From Marinobacter guineae (GTDB taxonomy: Bacteria; Pseudomonadota; Gammaproteobacteria; Pseudomonadales; Oleiphilaceae), in assembly GCF_002744735.1 (NCBI RefSeq), contig NZ_KZ319341.1, positions 421,848 through 485,847 on the forward strand: a stretch of 64,000 nucleotides of DNA, read 5' to 3'. Shown one piece after another: positions 33,453-43,100 of the stretch. The position numbers and the translations under genes are program-made. The stretch's first letter is position 1, and each line of letters begins with the position of its first letter. The notes beneath the pieces are model-generated. The model saw only the letters and a list, made by a program, of their open reading frames with translations. It was not told the origin of the DNA and searched no databases.

Positions 33453-34460
33453 ATGTCGGATCAGATACTCGCACTGGACAGAATCGGCACACTGGATAGC
33501 GGTTCGTTCACCTTCAGCGAACGGGTTGGCTATCTGAAGAAATTCGGAACCCACTCCCAGTCCTTTTCAACGCTCCAGCCGGGCATGCAGTATTTTGATG
33601 TGCCGGGCATGGGCTATATCGCCTACATGCGAAAATGGGGCGGGACATTTGTCCTCTCGGATCCGGTTTGTGCGCCGGGCGATTTCGGCAGGCTACTGGA
33701 AAGTTTTCATCAACGCTTCCCGAGCGCCAGTTACATTCAGGTATCAAAGCCAGTGGTGGATTTTCTGCATCTGCGCTTTGGTCTCTACGGTACCCAGTTC
33801 GGCAGTGAATCCCGAATCGATCTTGCACGGTGGTCGCTCAGCGGGAAAAAGAAACAGATCCTCAGAACCGCGCTGAACCAGGCGGAAAAGACCGGCATTA
33901 CCGTCATGGAACGCTTCAGCGACGATCATACCCGGGAAATCTCCGAGGCCTGGATACGGACCCGAAAGTGTAAAAGCAATGAGATCCGCTTCCTGATCCG
34001 GCCCATGGAAATGGAATACCGGGAGAATGAACGGCACTTTTACGCCTACCAGGATGGCAGGGCCGTCGGCTTTATCTACTTTGATCCGATTTACCGTAAC
34101 AACGAAATCATCAGCTACGTGCCCAACATTTCCCGGGCCAATGCCGATTTTCGCCAGGGTATTTTCTACACCCTAATGGCCCATGCCATGGACGTTTTCA
34201 AAGCCGAAGGCGTGCCCTACCTGGATCTGGGACTGATTCCCCTGTCTCTCGATCCGGCGACTGAACATCAAGAAAGCCGCCTGCTCAAAGGCCTGCTGCA
34301 CGGGCTCTATGAGAAAGGCAACTTCCTTTACAACTTCAAAGGGCTGGAGTTCACCAAGTCACGCTTTCGGGGAGACAACTTCAAGACCTACTGCTGCCAC
34401 AAGCGGTCTATTCCGGCGTTGGAATTTCTCGCCATGTTCAAGCTGACCCGGCTTCTTTAG
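33453..34460 (+). CDS. DUF2156 / phosphatidylglycerol lysyltransferase C-terminal-like protein
   Basis: The 335-residue product resembles the DUF2156 GNAT-like catalytic domain of MprF/LPG-synthase proteins, without their membrane flippase. Double-GNAT features are visible: YIQVSKPVVDFLHLRFG in the first half and RAVGFIYFDPIYRNNEIISY, then YTLMAHAMDVFKAEG and YLDLGLIPLS in the second. It may transfer an aminoacyl or acyl group to a lipid or small molecule; the substrate is unknown. It starts at ATG 33453 after GGGGAG and its end overlaps the convergent murI by 23 bp. It pairs with the preceding methyltransferase. Confidence 0.78.
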   Translation: MSDQILALDRIGTLDSGSFTFSERVGYLKKFGTHSQSFSTLQPGMQYFDVPGMGYIAYMRKWGGTFVLSDPVCAPGDFGRLLESFHQRFPSASYIQVSKPVVDFLHLRFGLYGTQFGSESRIDLARWSLSGKKKQILRTALNQAEKTGITVMERFSDDHTREISEAWIRTRKCKSNEIRFLIRPMEMEYRENERHFYAYQDGRAVGFIYFDPIYRNNEIISYVPNISRANADFRQGIFYTLMAHAMDVFKAEGVPYLDLGLIPLSLDPATEHQESRLLKGLLHGLYEKGNFLYNFKGLEFTKSRFRGDNFKTYCCHKRSIPALEFLAMFKLTRLL

Positions 34461-35301
34461 GCGCCGGGGGCTCGGCGGGCCAGTCTCCTCTCACCAGCTG
34501 CACGCACAAGCCCAGTTCAGACATGAACCGGGCGATACCTTCGGGCGCTGAACCCGAAAAAAGTGCGGCACTGACTGGCGAAGGTGCGGGTTCAGCGACC
34601 GGACGCCCGGCATCGACCAGCTGATTTGTCTGTGCCAATAGCCACGCTACTCGGCGAGCGATCGCCTCTCCGGAATCCATCCAGAACCGGACTGAAGGAA
34701 GGCTCTGCTTCAGGCTCTCCAGTAACAACGGATAATGGGTGCAACCCAGTACCACCGTATCTACCCCGGCCTCACGAAAAGCCGTCATGGCATCCGTCAG
34801 CTCCTCGACCGGAACCACGCCGCCGCAAACCAGATCTTCCGCCCAGCGCACCAGGCTGGGATGCCCGATACGCTCCACCAGGCAATCGCCGGCGAATTCC
34901 TCAATCAGCCTGTCCAGATAAGGTCTCCGAACGGTGGCCGGCGTTGCCAGGAGTCCGATACGACGATTCCGGGTTTTCGCTGCCGCGGGCTTGATCGCGG
35001 GCACCACGCCCACCACTGGCACCGACGTCATTGCTCGCAAATGGGGCAAGACCACGGTACTGGCCGTATTACAGGCCACCACGATGACATCGGAGGGGTA
35101 TTGCTCAAGGGCACGGGCAATCAGGGTACAGCAGCGGTCGATGACCACCGTTTCGGGCTTGTCACCGTAGGGAAATCCGGCGTTATCCGCCAGGTAGACC
35201 AGGTCTACCCCCGGCAGGTGCCGGTGAATGCAGGAGGCAACACTCAGACCACCGATGCCGGAATCGAATACCAGAATCCTTGGCGGCATCTGATCGCTCA
35301 A
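34438..35301 (-). CDS. murI: glutamate racemase
   Basis: The 287-residue enzyme makes D-glutamate for peptidoglycan. The two catalytic cysteines lie in VVACNTAST and VLGCTHYPLL, and the substrate loop in FDSGIGGLS. The start is likely TTG at 35301: GGAGG lies eight bases before it, and TTGA overlaps the nudC stop by four bases, giving translational coupling. An ATG at 35289 (MPPRILVFDSG) is possible but lacks a well-placed ribosome site. It is convergent with the DUF2156 gene. Confidence 0.93.
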   Translation of the reverse strand: MSDQMPPRILVFDSGIGGLSVASCIHRHLPGVDLVYLADNAGFPYGDKPETVVIDRCCTLIARALEQYPSDVIVVACNTASTVVLPHLRAMTSVPVVGVVPAIKPAAAKTRNRRIGLLATPATVRRPYLDRLIEEFAGDCLVERIGHPSLVRWAEDLVCGGVVPVEELTDAMTAFREAGVDTVVLGCTHYPLLLESLKQSLPSVRFWMDSGEAIARRVAWLLAQTNQLVDAGRPVAEPAPSPVSAALFSGSAPEGIARFMSELGLCVQLVRGDWPAEPPAPKEAGSA

Positions 35302-36113
35302 ACCGGAATGCCTCCCCGGGAAATTTCCTTTTCCATCGCCCGAATCAGACGTCCTGCAATCGTGCTTTCCGGGGGCACCGGTGGGGTGTCACCGGGTAAA
35401 AACCAGTCGGCATCCGCGAGCTCGTCTTCCTGCAACACCAGGTCCCCTCCGGCGTAATCAGCGAAGAATCCAACCATCAGCTGGTGCGGGAAGGGCCAAG
35501 GCTGAGACGCGTGGTATCGGATATTGGTCACATCCAGGCCGGTCTCCTCTTTCACCTCCCGGCAAACCGCACCCTCCAGACTCTCTCCCGGCTCAACAAA
35601 TCCGGCAATCAGACTGTAGAAGTGGCGTTTGACCCGTGACGACCTGGCCAGCAGCAGACGATCATCCCGACGAATAACGACAATAACGCAGGGGGCGAGC
35701 CTCGGGTACCAGGGAATCCCGCAGGGTTCACACCATTTGGCACGTTCCCGGGGATGAAAGCCGGTTTCCTCACCGCAGCGCCCGCAATACTGATGGTCCC
35801 GCCACCACTGCCAGACCTGGAAACCAGTACTCAGCATATCCGCAGGGGCATCGCTCATCATTAGCAGAGCATCCCTTAGAGGAATGATCTCCTGGTCTTC
35901 GACAACACTTTCCGGCAATTCGGTCACGAATACATCACGACCGTCGAAGGTTCCCAAAGAGACGGCACCGGACAGGAGATCCCCGAATAGCGCGCTGCCA
36001 CGGGGGTGCAGCCAGCCGTTATCCGGCTTCACCACGCCCGACCCCGAAAACGCCAGAATCAGGTCGTTCTGATCCGGCGGCATGTTTGTCCAGCCGGGTT
36101 TCCACTGAGTCAT
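35298..36113 (-). CDS. nudC: NAD(+) diphosphatase (RNA NAD-decapping hydrolase)
   Basis: The 271-residue Nudix hydrolase splits NAD(H) and removes NAD caps from RNA. It has a zinc ribbon (CGRCG ... CEPCG), a Nudix box GFVEPGESLEGAVCREVKEE (shown in part) and the NudC signature SQPWPFPHQLM. I chose ATG 36113 (MTQWKPG); earlier in-frame starts add a non-conserved stretch. It is coupled to murI downstream. Confidence 0.92.
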   Translation of the reverse strand: MTQWKPGWTNMPPDQNDLILAFSGSGVVKPDNGWLHPRGSALFGDLLSGAVSLGTFDGRDVFVTELPESVVEDQEIIPLRDALLMMSDAPADMLSTGFQVWQWWRDHQYCGRCGEETGFHPRERAKWCEPCGIPWYPRLAPCVIVVIRRDDRLLLARSSRVKRHFYSLIAGFVEPGESLEGAVCREVKEETGLDVTNIRYHASQPWPFPHQLMVGFFADYAGGDLVLQEDELADADWFLPGDTPPVPPESTIAGRLIRAMEKEISRGGIPV

Positions 36114-36265
36114 CGAGACCACCATTTGATGTGCTGCCTGAGTGATTATAAGGCCTGGCTGAAATGTACCACATTGCCTCACTGGCCAAGAATGCAACCT
36201 CGACTTTCCGCTCTGTACTCAACCAAGTAAACTTGGCACCTGTCTTTTCAACGGAGTTGCACTCT

Positions 36266-38734
36266 ATGCGTCTTTACCAGGGCATTCGCAGCCTGATCCT
36301 GACCCTTTTGCGCAAGATACTGTTTATCTGGGTCCGGACAGATGTCAGCGGCAACAGCGTTGACGCCCTCGCCCTGGATCCGGACAAGCCGGTATGTTAC
36401 GTGCTGCAATACAGCTCCCTCTCCGGCCGGCTGGTTCTGGAACAGGAAGTTATCCGGGCCGGATTGCCCGGAGCGGCAGAAGCACTGCCGGTTAAAAATG
36501 GGCCATCGCATTCATTCTTTTTTCTATACCGCCGGATTGGCGGCTTTTTCCGGGGACGCCAGGCACCGGCGCCCACCAGCGAGTTCCAGGCCCTGGTTCA
36601 CTACGGCCTCGAACACCCGGATCAGGACGTCCAGATCGTTCCGGTTTCCCTGTTTTGGGGCCGCTCCCCGGACAAGGAGAAATCCCTGGTAAAACTGTTG
36701 CTGTCTGACACCTGGTCCATTGCCGGCAGGCTGCAGAAGCTTCTGATCATTATGGTCCACGGCCGCAACACATACGTCCAGTTCAATCAGCCCCTTTCGC
36801 TCAAACAGGTCATTGATGAATACCGCCATAACGAAGAGCGCGCCAACCGTAAACTGGCCCGGATACTCAGAACCCACTTCCGTCGGGTACGCCAGGCTGT
36901 CCTGGGACCGGACCTCTCCCACCGCCGCACCCTCGTCGCAGGTCTGGTGCGGACCCAGGCAGTAAAGGAAGCGATTCGGGAAACGGCCGCCAAAGACGAT
37001 ATTCCGCCGGAAAAGGTTCGCGCCAAAGCCTACAGGTATGCCGACGAAATTGCCGCCAGCATGTCTGTCGTCACCATTCGCGTTCTTGAGGTGGTGCTGT
37101 CCCGGCTGTGGAACCGGATCTACAAAGGCATTGCCATCAATAACATCCGGGTGGTGAAAGAGGTCGCCCAGGACAATGCAGTCGTTTACGTGCCCTGCCA
37201 TCGTTCCCACATCGACTATCTGCTGCTGTCCTACGTGCTCTACAAGAACGGCCTGATGCCACCCCACATTGCGGCAGGAATCAACCTCAACATGCCCATC
37301 GTGGGTCCTGTCCTGCGCCGGGGCGGCGCCTTTTTCATGCGCCGCAGTTTCAAGGACAACCCGCTGTACGCCACCGTTTTCAACGAATACATGCATGTGA
37401 TGTTTTCCCGGGGATATTCGGTGGAATACTTTGTCGAGGGCGGCCGAAGCCGAACAGGGCGGATGCTGCAACCCCGCCCAGGCATGCTGGCGATGACCGT
37501 CCGCAGCTTCCTCCGGGACCACCGCAAGCCCATTGTTTTTGTGCCGGTTTACATTGGCTACGAAAAGGTTATGGAGGGGCGCTCGTATCTTGGTGAACTA
37601 CGCGGCAAGAAAAAAGAAAAAGAGAGTGTCTTCGGGTTGGCCAAAACGGCGCGCAAACTGAGCAATTCCTTTGGTCGCGTGGCGGTAAATTTCGGTGAGG
37701 CCATTCACCTTTCCGAAGTTCTGGATGATGTCCACGACAGCTGGCGCGAGGAAGCCTACGACGCCGGGTACCGCCCAGCCTGGCTTAACACGGCCGTATC
37801 CGAGCTCGCATTCCGGGTAGCCTCCAACATCAATGCCTCTGTCGCGGTTAATCCAATTGGCATGGCAGCGACGGTTCTGCTCGGGACCGAGCGCCTGGCC
37901 ATGGACGAAGGCCAGCTGATCCGGCTGATGGATCAGTACGTCGCCCTGCTTAAAGCCTTCCCCTATGCCGAGACGGTCACCCTGCCTGAAGGCAGCGGTA
38001 AAGACTGGGTGGCATACTGCGAGGGCATGGGGCTGATCAACCGCCAGCCCCAGAAGCTGGGCGACATCATCGCCCTGGAAGGCAGCAATGCGATTCTGAT
38101 GACCTACTACCGTAACAATATCCAGCACCTGTTCGCGCTGCCGTCGCTGATTGCCAGCCTCTTTGAGAACAAGGATTCCCTGAGGCGCGAGAAAATCGTG
38201 TTCCTGGCCAGCGTGGCCTATCCCTATCTGCAATCCGAGCTGTTCCTGAAGTACCAGCCGGATGAGACCGAAACCGTCATCAATCAGTGGATCGATGTTC
38301 TGATCGCCCAGGGTTTGCTGAAGCCTCTGGACGGCGACCGGATCGGCCGACCGGGCGAAGGCACCGAAGCCATGCTGAGACTTCGGGTGCTGTCACGTTT
38401 CATCATCCAGACCGTCGAGCGCTACCACATCGCGCTCGGTATCCTCCGGAAATACGGCTCGGGCAAGATCAGTGCAGCGGAACTGGAAGAGCAGAGCGCG
38501 CTGCTTGCCGAACGCATGTCGATCCTGTTTGGCCTGAATGCCCCGGAGTTCTTCGACAAGAGTCTGTTCCGGAATTTCATCGCCAACATGCAGAAGAACG
38601 GCGTGATCACCACCGATGACAACGGCTTGTTGTGTTATGGCGGGGGTCTTGACGAGGTGGCAGAAGACGCACGGCTGGTGCTGAGCGTCGAGAAGCGACA
38701 GGCGATTCAACAGGTTACGATGATGGGAGCCTGA
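36266..38734 (+). CDS. plsB: glycerol-3-phosphate 1-O-acyltransferase
   Basis: The 822-residue membrane-associated enzyme acylates sn-glycerol-3-phosphate, the first step of phospholipid synthesis. The acyltransferase motif I is H312-x4-D317 (HRSHID), followed by motif II GGAFFMRRSFKDN and motif III FVEGGRSRTG. Length is near E. coli PlsB (807). ATG 36266 (MRLYQGIRS) follows ACGGAG nine bases before; the frame is open up to 36164 but that part is opposite nudC. It is divergent from nudC and stands alone. Confidence 0.95.
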   Translation: MRLYQGIRSLILTLLRKILFIWVRTDVSGNSVDALALDPDKPVCYVLQYSSLSGRLVLEQEVIRAGLPGAAEALPVKNGPSHSFFFLYRRIGGFFRGRQAPAPTSEFQALVHYGLEHPDQDVQIVPVSLFWGRSPDKEKSLVKLLLSDTWSIAGRLQKLLIIMVHGRNTYVQFNQPLSLKQVIDEYRHNEERANRKLARILRTHFRRVRQAVLGPDLSHRRTLVAGLVRTQAVKEAIRETAAKDDIPPEKVRAKAYRYADEIAASMSVVTIRVLEVVLSRLWNRIYKGIAINNIRVVKEVAQDNAVVYVPCHRSHIDYLLLSYVLYKNGLMPPHIAAGINLNMPIVGPVLRRGGAFFMRRSFKDNPLYATVFNEYMHVMFSRGYSVEYFVEGGRSRTGRMLQPRPGMLAMTVRSFLRDHRKPIVFVPVYIGYEKVMEGRSYLGELRGKKKEKESVFGLAKTARKLSNSFGRVAVNFGEAIHLSEVLDDVHDSWREEAYDAGYRPAWLNTAVSELAFRVASNINASVAVNPIGMAATVLLGTERLAMDEGQLIRLMDQYVALLKAFPYAETVTLPEGSGKDWVAYCEGMGLINRQPQKLGDIIALEGSNAILMTYYRNNIQHLFALPSLIASLFENKDSLRREKIVFLASVAYPYLQSELFLKYQPDETETVINQWIDVLIAQGLLKPLDGDRIGRPGEGTEAMLRLRVLSRFIIQTVERYHIALGILRKYGSGKISAAELEEQSALLAERMSILFGLNAPEFFDKSLFRNFIANMQKNGVITTDDNGLLCYGGGLDEVAEDARLVLSVEKRQAIQQVTMMGA

Positions 38735-38774
38735 GGCTCTTGATTGGACTGAGGGCTTCTCCCAGGCTAACGGT

Positions 38775-39608
38775 TTACTGGGGCGGCAGGGCCTTGATGG
38801 AATAGACATCGTAGCGGCTGCTTTTGCCCTCGGTGCGGGTGGTTGGCTCCGGCCCGGCAATTGCCGGCGCTTTTCGCGGCCGCTTGACCACCACCCGATA
38901 ACGTGCGGCTGCAAGAGCCGCGGTAAGCAGCGACCCGGAATCATCGTCGTCACCGACAACCGTCCGGAACACCTGCATTTCCTTTTTGACCAGGGCCGAC
39001 TTATCCCGGTGCGGAAACATCGGGTCCAGATAGATTACATCCGCGGCCTCACCACCAGCCCGTTCAAGCCAATCAATACTGCTGCCTTCCATCAACTGCA
39101 TGCGTTCAACGATTGCCGCGCAGTCCACGTTCAGAGCGGCACGGGCCAGGCCATCCGCCAGGAGCGCATGGATCACCGGATTGCGCTCAAACAGCGTTAC
39201 CCGGCACCCCAGAGCGGCCAGGATAAACGCATCCTGGCCAAGCCCGGCCGTGGCATCGACAATATGCAGGTTGGCGCGGGTTTTCTGCAGGCCGACAGCC
39301 TTGGCAACCAGCTGACCTGCCCCTCCGCCATGTTCACGCCGATAACCCATCTTGCCGGTAACGAATTCCGCCCGCACCGGCCCGGGCGCTCCCTTACCGG
39401 TAACTTGCAGGCCCAGGCCCTGCTCATCCAGGAACAACAGAACCGGGAAGTCGCGAACGTCCCTGGGTCGCACCACGCCCAGATTCTCCAGTAACAGTGA
39501 CTCGGCCAGAGACTCGGCCTGAAACCTGTCCCCCAGTGGACTTCGGGCAATGGCAATGGTTTGGTGCCAGTCGGGGGGCATTACAAAAGAAGCAGAAGAA
39601 TCAGGCAT
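38775..39608 (-). CDS. rsmJ: 16S rRNA (guanine(1516)-N(2))-methyltransferase
   Basis: The 277-residue product methylates G1516 of 16S rRNA with SAM. Family motifs are [14 protein letters not shown] (SAM loop) and [11 protein letters not shown] (catalytic DPxF). It is slightly longer than E. coli RsmJ (250). ATG 39608 overlaps the stop of the upstream hypothetical gene by one base (TGATG), so both are co-translated. Confidence 0.92.
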   Translation of the reverse strand: MPDSSASFVMPPDWHQTIAIARSPLGDRFQAESLAESLLLENLGVVRPRDVRDFPVLLFLDEQGLGLQVTGKGAPGPVRAEFVTGKMGYRREHGGGAGQLVAKAVGLQKTRANLHIVDATAGLGQDAFILAALGCRVTLFERNPVIHALLADGLARAALNVDCAAIVERMQLMEGSSIDWLERAGGEAADVIYLDPMFPHRDKSALVKKEMQVFRTVVGDDDDSGSLLTAALAAARYRVVVKRPRKAPAIAGPEPTTRTEGKSSRYDVYSIKALPPQ

Positions 39609-39970
39609 CAGACCAGAATATCAATTCCGGCCAGGCTGCCGCCGTTACTGGCTTCCTGACCGGCGGCCGCAACGGAAGCAAATGTCGACAGGGCCCGGGC
39701 GGCGGGCAAGGAGACTTCATCAGCCCGGAAACGTTCGAGACGGGCATCTTCGGAAGCACGCCTGGCTTCGACTCTGCGCTCGATACTTTCGGTGGGGTTT
39801 CGCTCACTGGTCAAACCCTGGCGGCCATCGGCAAGATCACGACGAGCTGATTCGCCCGTTTTCTCAGGCGATGAAGCGGGAGCGCGTGCGACATCACTGC
39901 GCTCGCGGACCTGGCTGTTATTGCCGGTCTGCGAAGCGAAATTGTTGCCCGGATTGATACCGCCAATCAT
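39608..39970 (-). CDS. hypothetical protein coupled to rsmJ
   Basis: This 120-residue protein is highly charged and Ala/Arg/Glu-rich, with a predicted disordered N-terminal half and a helical C-terminal half ending [11 protein letters not shown] do not recognise a family. The TGATG overlap with rsmJ and a stable frame support a real gene. Secreted or flagellar-associated small proteins of pseudomonads can end in similar G-I-D-hydrophobic tails, but this is a weak clue. Confidence 0.65.
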   Translation of the reverse strand: MIGGINPGNNFASQTGNNSQVRERSDVARAPASSPEKTGESARRDLADGRQGLTSERNPTESIERRVEARRASEDARLERFRADEVSLPAARALSTFASVAAAGQEASNGGSLAGIDILV

Positions 39971-40085
39971 GTTCAGGTACCGATGGCTGGATGACAGGAA
40001 AACTTTAGATGGAAGTATGGAAGATTATTGCCCGGAAGAAAAGACAGCTGTTCAGTCTTCACTCAGGCCTGGGTGATCGAACAGG

Positions 40086-40781
40086 CTACCGACCGGGCAA
40101 CTTTTTCCAGGCCACTTCGTCGCGGATATACACCGGTTGGGCCTGCTCCGCCGGAACCGCCTTACCCTGCCGGAACGCGATAGCGGCCAACCGGGCAACC
40201 CAGGAGGCGCGAAGCACCAAAGCCTCGTCGACTGTTTCTACCTGCCCGGTTATTGCGGAGGGCATTCCGGAGCGATACTGCCAGCCCTGCCCAACGCCAT
40301 ACCAGTAATCGGGCCCCGACGGGAGAGTAACGTTTGCAGGAGGACACACATGCTCTTCACCCAGCAAAACCGGAAGACCGGCACGACACTCGAAACAGCC
40401 CCAGTAGACCTCCCCCATGCGGGCATCAAAGGCCACGGCGATACCGCTGTTCTCGGGAACAGCCAGGGTTTCGATCGCGCCAAGAGCAACCGCTTCAAGA
40501 GAAGAAACCGGTACCACCGGAATATCCAGCCCCCAGGCTAGCCCCTGTACCACCCCGGTTGCGATACGCAGGCCGGTAAAGGAACCTGGGCCACAGGCAA
40601 ACGCCAGGGCATCCAGATCGGCAGGCACAAGGTCCTGCGCCAGGAGCAGCTCCCGTACCATCGGCATCAGCAGCCGGGTGTGGCCTCGCGGGGCAAGCTC
40701 AAAACGTTCAGAGATCTCGCCATCAACAAGAAGGGCTGCGGAGCAGCCCTCTGATGACGTATCCAGTGCCAGCAGTTTCAC
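40086..40781 (-). CDS. tsaB: tRNA threonylcarbamoyladenosine biosynthesis protein TsaB
   Basis: The 231-residue ASKHA-fold protein works with TsaD and TsaE to make t6A in tRNAs reading ANN codons. It opens MKLLALDTSSEGCSAAL and has the dimer-interface segment FACGPGSFTGLRIATG. The start is GTG 40781 with TGAGG upstream. It lies 34 bp after adk, probably an operon. The 115 bp downstream to the next gene hold nothing I recognise. Confidence 0.93.
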   Translation of the reverse strand: MKLLALDTSSEGCSAALLVDGEISERFELAPRGHTRLLMPMVRELLLAQDLVPADLDALAFACGPGSFTGLRIATGVVQGLAWGLDIPVVPVSSLEAVALGAIETLAVPENSGIAVAFDARMGEVYWGCFECRAGLPVLLGEEHVCPPANVTLPSGPDYWYGVGQGWQYRSGMPSAITGQVETVDEALVLRASWVARLAAIAFRQGKAVPAEQAQPVYIRDEVAWKKLPGR

Positions 40782-40815
40782 GCGTGTGAAAACCTCAGGT
40801 CAGGATGCCGTGGAT

Positions 40816-41490
<675 letters not shown>

Positions 41491-41583
41491 TCATTATCGT
41501 TTGAAAAGCTGTGGCAAAAACCCCCGCCTTTGCGACAGCCTCTCCTATCCGGAACAGGTGTTAGCCGGAATCAGCGAGGGCGC

Positions 41584-41612
41584 ATTATACGAAGTCAGCC
41601 ACCTCAGAGAAA
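41584..41612 (-). promoter_or_regulatory. candidate adk promoter
   Basis: On the minus strand a perfect TATAAT (41584-41589) lies 17 bp after TTTCTC (41607-41612), about 115 bp upstream of adk. The -10 box is ideal, the -35 weak. The rest of the 202 bp gap 41470-41671 shows no gene. Confidence 0.45.
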
Positions 41613-41671
41613 GTCGACCTCCGTATCATGCACCGGAAGTGCGCATTTCCCCCGCAAACAACGCCAGGATG

Positions 41672-43042
41672 TCAGGATGACAGGGAGCTGGCCAAGGCGT
41701 CCAGATCCGGAGCCACCCGGTCAATTTCTGCTTTGAGTTCATCCAGCATATTTGGCTGCAGGCCCAGTCCTTCCACCAGCGCTGGCACATCGTCGGGATT
41801 GAACTCATCACCGATGCCGCGTTCTTTGAGCAAGGCATTCGACAGCTGCACCATCAACACATAATTTTCATGCTCACCATGATAGCCGGGCTGCTGATGA
41901 ACGCCGGCTGCCTTGACCACTGGATCAGGCAACTGCCACAGGCGATGGAGGATTCCGCCAATGGCACCATGGCCCACAGCAAGAATTTCCTGCCCATCCC
42001 CCTGGCCGAATACCTGCTGCTCAAGGGAATGCATGCTGGCTTCAGGGTTGGCTTCACGGAGCTGATTAAGCTCATCAAATTCGGAGGGGAACAGGTGCCC
42101 CACCAGCAACAGGCCAAAGTTATGTAGCAGCCCGCACAGATAACCAAGGCCTTTCTCGGCACCGCATTTTGGTGCAATGGTCTGGCACAGAAACGCACAA
42201 TACAGCGAGTGGCACCAGAAATTATCCATACCCAGCATCCCCTGGCGGGGCACCTCAAATGCCCTGACAGACGCGATACCGAGGGCAATATGGGCGACGC
42301 GATCAAAGCCGAGCACTCGGGTTACCGCTTCCTGCACCGAATTGATCTGGCCGGGATAATTGAACAGGGCAGATCGGGCATAACGCATGATCTGGGCCGT
42401 CAGACTCGGGTCAAACTCAATGAGCTCGGCCAGCTCGCGGGCGGTGGCATCGGTATTTGCGGTCAGCCGGAGAATGCGCAGGGCAAGGGCTGGCATTGGT
42501 GGCAGGCGGTAGAGTTTCTGGAGTTTGTCGGCCACTTCCTCCAGGGTCAGCGCCTCACGGTTGCCATTTCCCGGCCCACGGATGACCAGATGCCCTTCCC
42601 TGGCACCCTCCAGCGCCAACCTGAGGGACCGGCCATCCATTTCTACCAGAGAGTGATCGGTACCGCTGGAGAAAAGCACCCTCTCCGCCTTGAGGACATC
42701 TTCATCCACCACCACCGGAAGCTCATAAGCCTGGCCTACAGGTGGAGTAAATCCCGGATCACAATCCGCGAAAAGGCGCATGGTCTGACGAGCGGTCAGA
42801 GGTTGCAACCGGCGACTGGTCAATTGATGAACCGCATCCAGGTCCAGAGAGCTATCGAACTTGTGGACGGCCATCATCACTCCGTTGATATCAATCAACA
42901 ATGTTCCCCGGATAAAATCCGCCTGGGGCAACCCTGAGGCGATTACCGCTGAATCCAGGCTGGTAACCTGATCAATCGGCAACTCCTGAAAACCAATGCC
43001 CTTGCGGGCCAGAAAACGCTCCAATCGTGCAGCCAGTGCCAC
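41672..43042 (-). CDS. YbaK-HDOD fusion protein
   Basis: The 456-residue protein combines an N-terminal YbaK/ProX-like aminoacyl-tRNA deacylase domain (about residues 1-155, opening ARLERFLARKGIGFQELP) with a C-terminal HDOD domain (about 175-380, with IEFDPSLTAQIMRYARSALF and CGLLHNFGLLLVGHLFP). The first domain clears mischarged tRNA in its stand-alone form; the key Lys and Gly residues would need alignment to judge activity. The combination suggests a sensory protein. It starts with GTG 43042 after AGGAG. It lies 58 bp after ppc, so may be co-transcribed. Confidence 0.85.
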   Translation of the reverse strand: MALAARLERFLARKGIGFQELPIDQVTSLDSAVIASGLPQADFIRGTLLIDINGVMMAVHKFDSSLDLDAVHQLTSRRLQPLTARQTMRLFADCDPGFTPPVGQAYELPVVVDEDVLKAERVLFSSGTDHSLVEMDGRSLRLALEGAREGHLVIRGPGNGNREALTLEEVADKLQKLYRLPPMPALALRILRLTANTDATARELAELIEFDPSLTAQIMRYARSALFNYPGQINSVQEAVTRVLGFDRVAHIALGIASVRAFEVPRQGMLGMDNFWCHSLYCAFLCQTIAPKCGAEKGLGYLCGLLHNFGLLLVGHLFPSEFDELNQLREANPEASMHSLEQQVFGQGDGQEILAVGHGAIGGILHRLWQLPDPVVKAAGVHQQPGYHGEHENYVLMVQLSNALLKERGIGDEFNPDDVPALVEGLGLQPNMLDELKAEIDRVAPDLDALASSLSS

Positions 43043-43100
43043 AGCTTACTCCTGTTATCCAACGTCAGCGGTCGGGCTACCCGACCTCCATCCAGCACTA

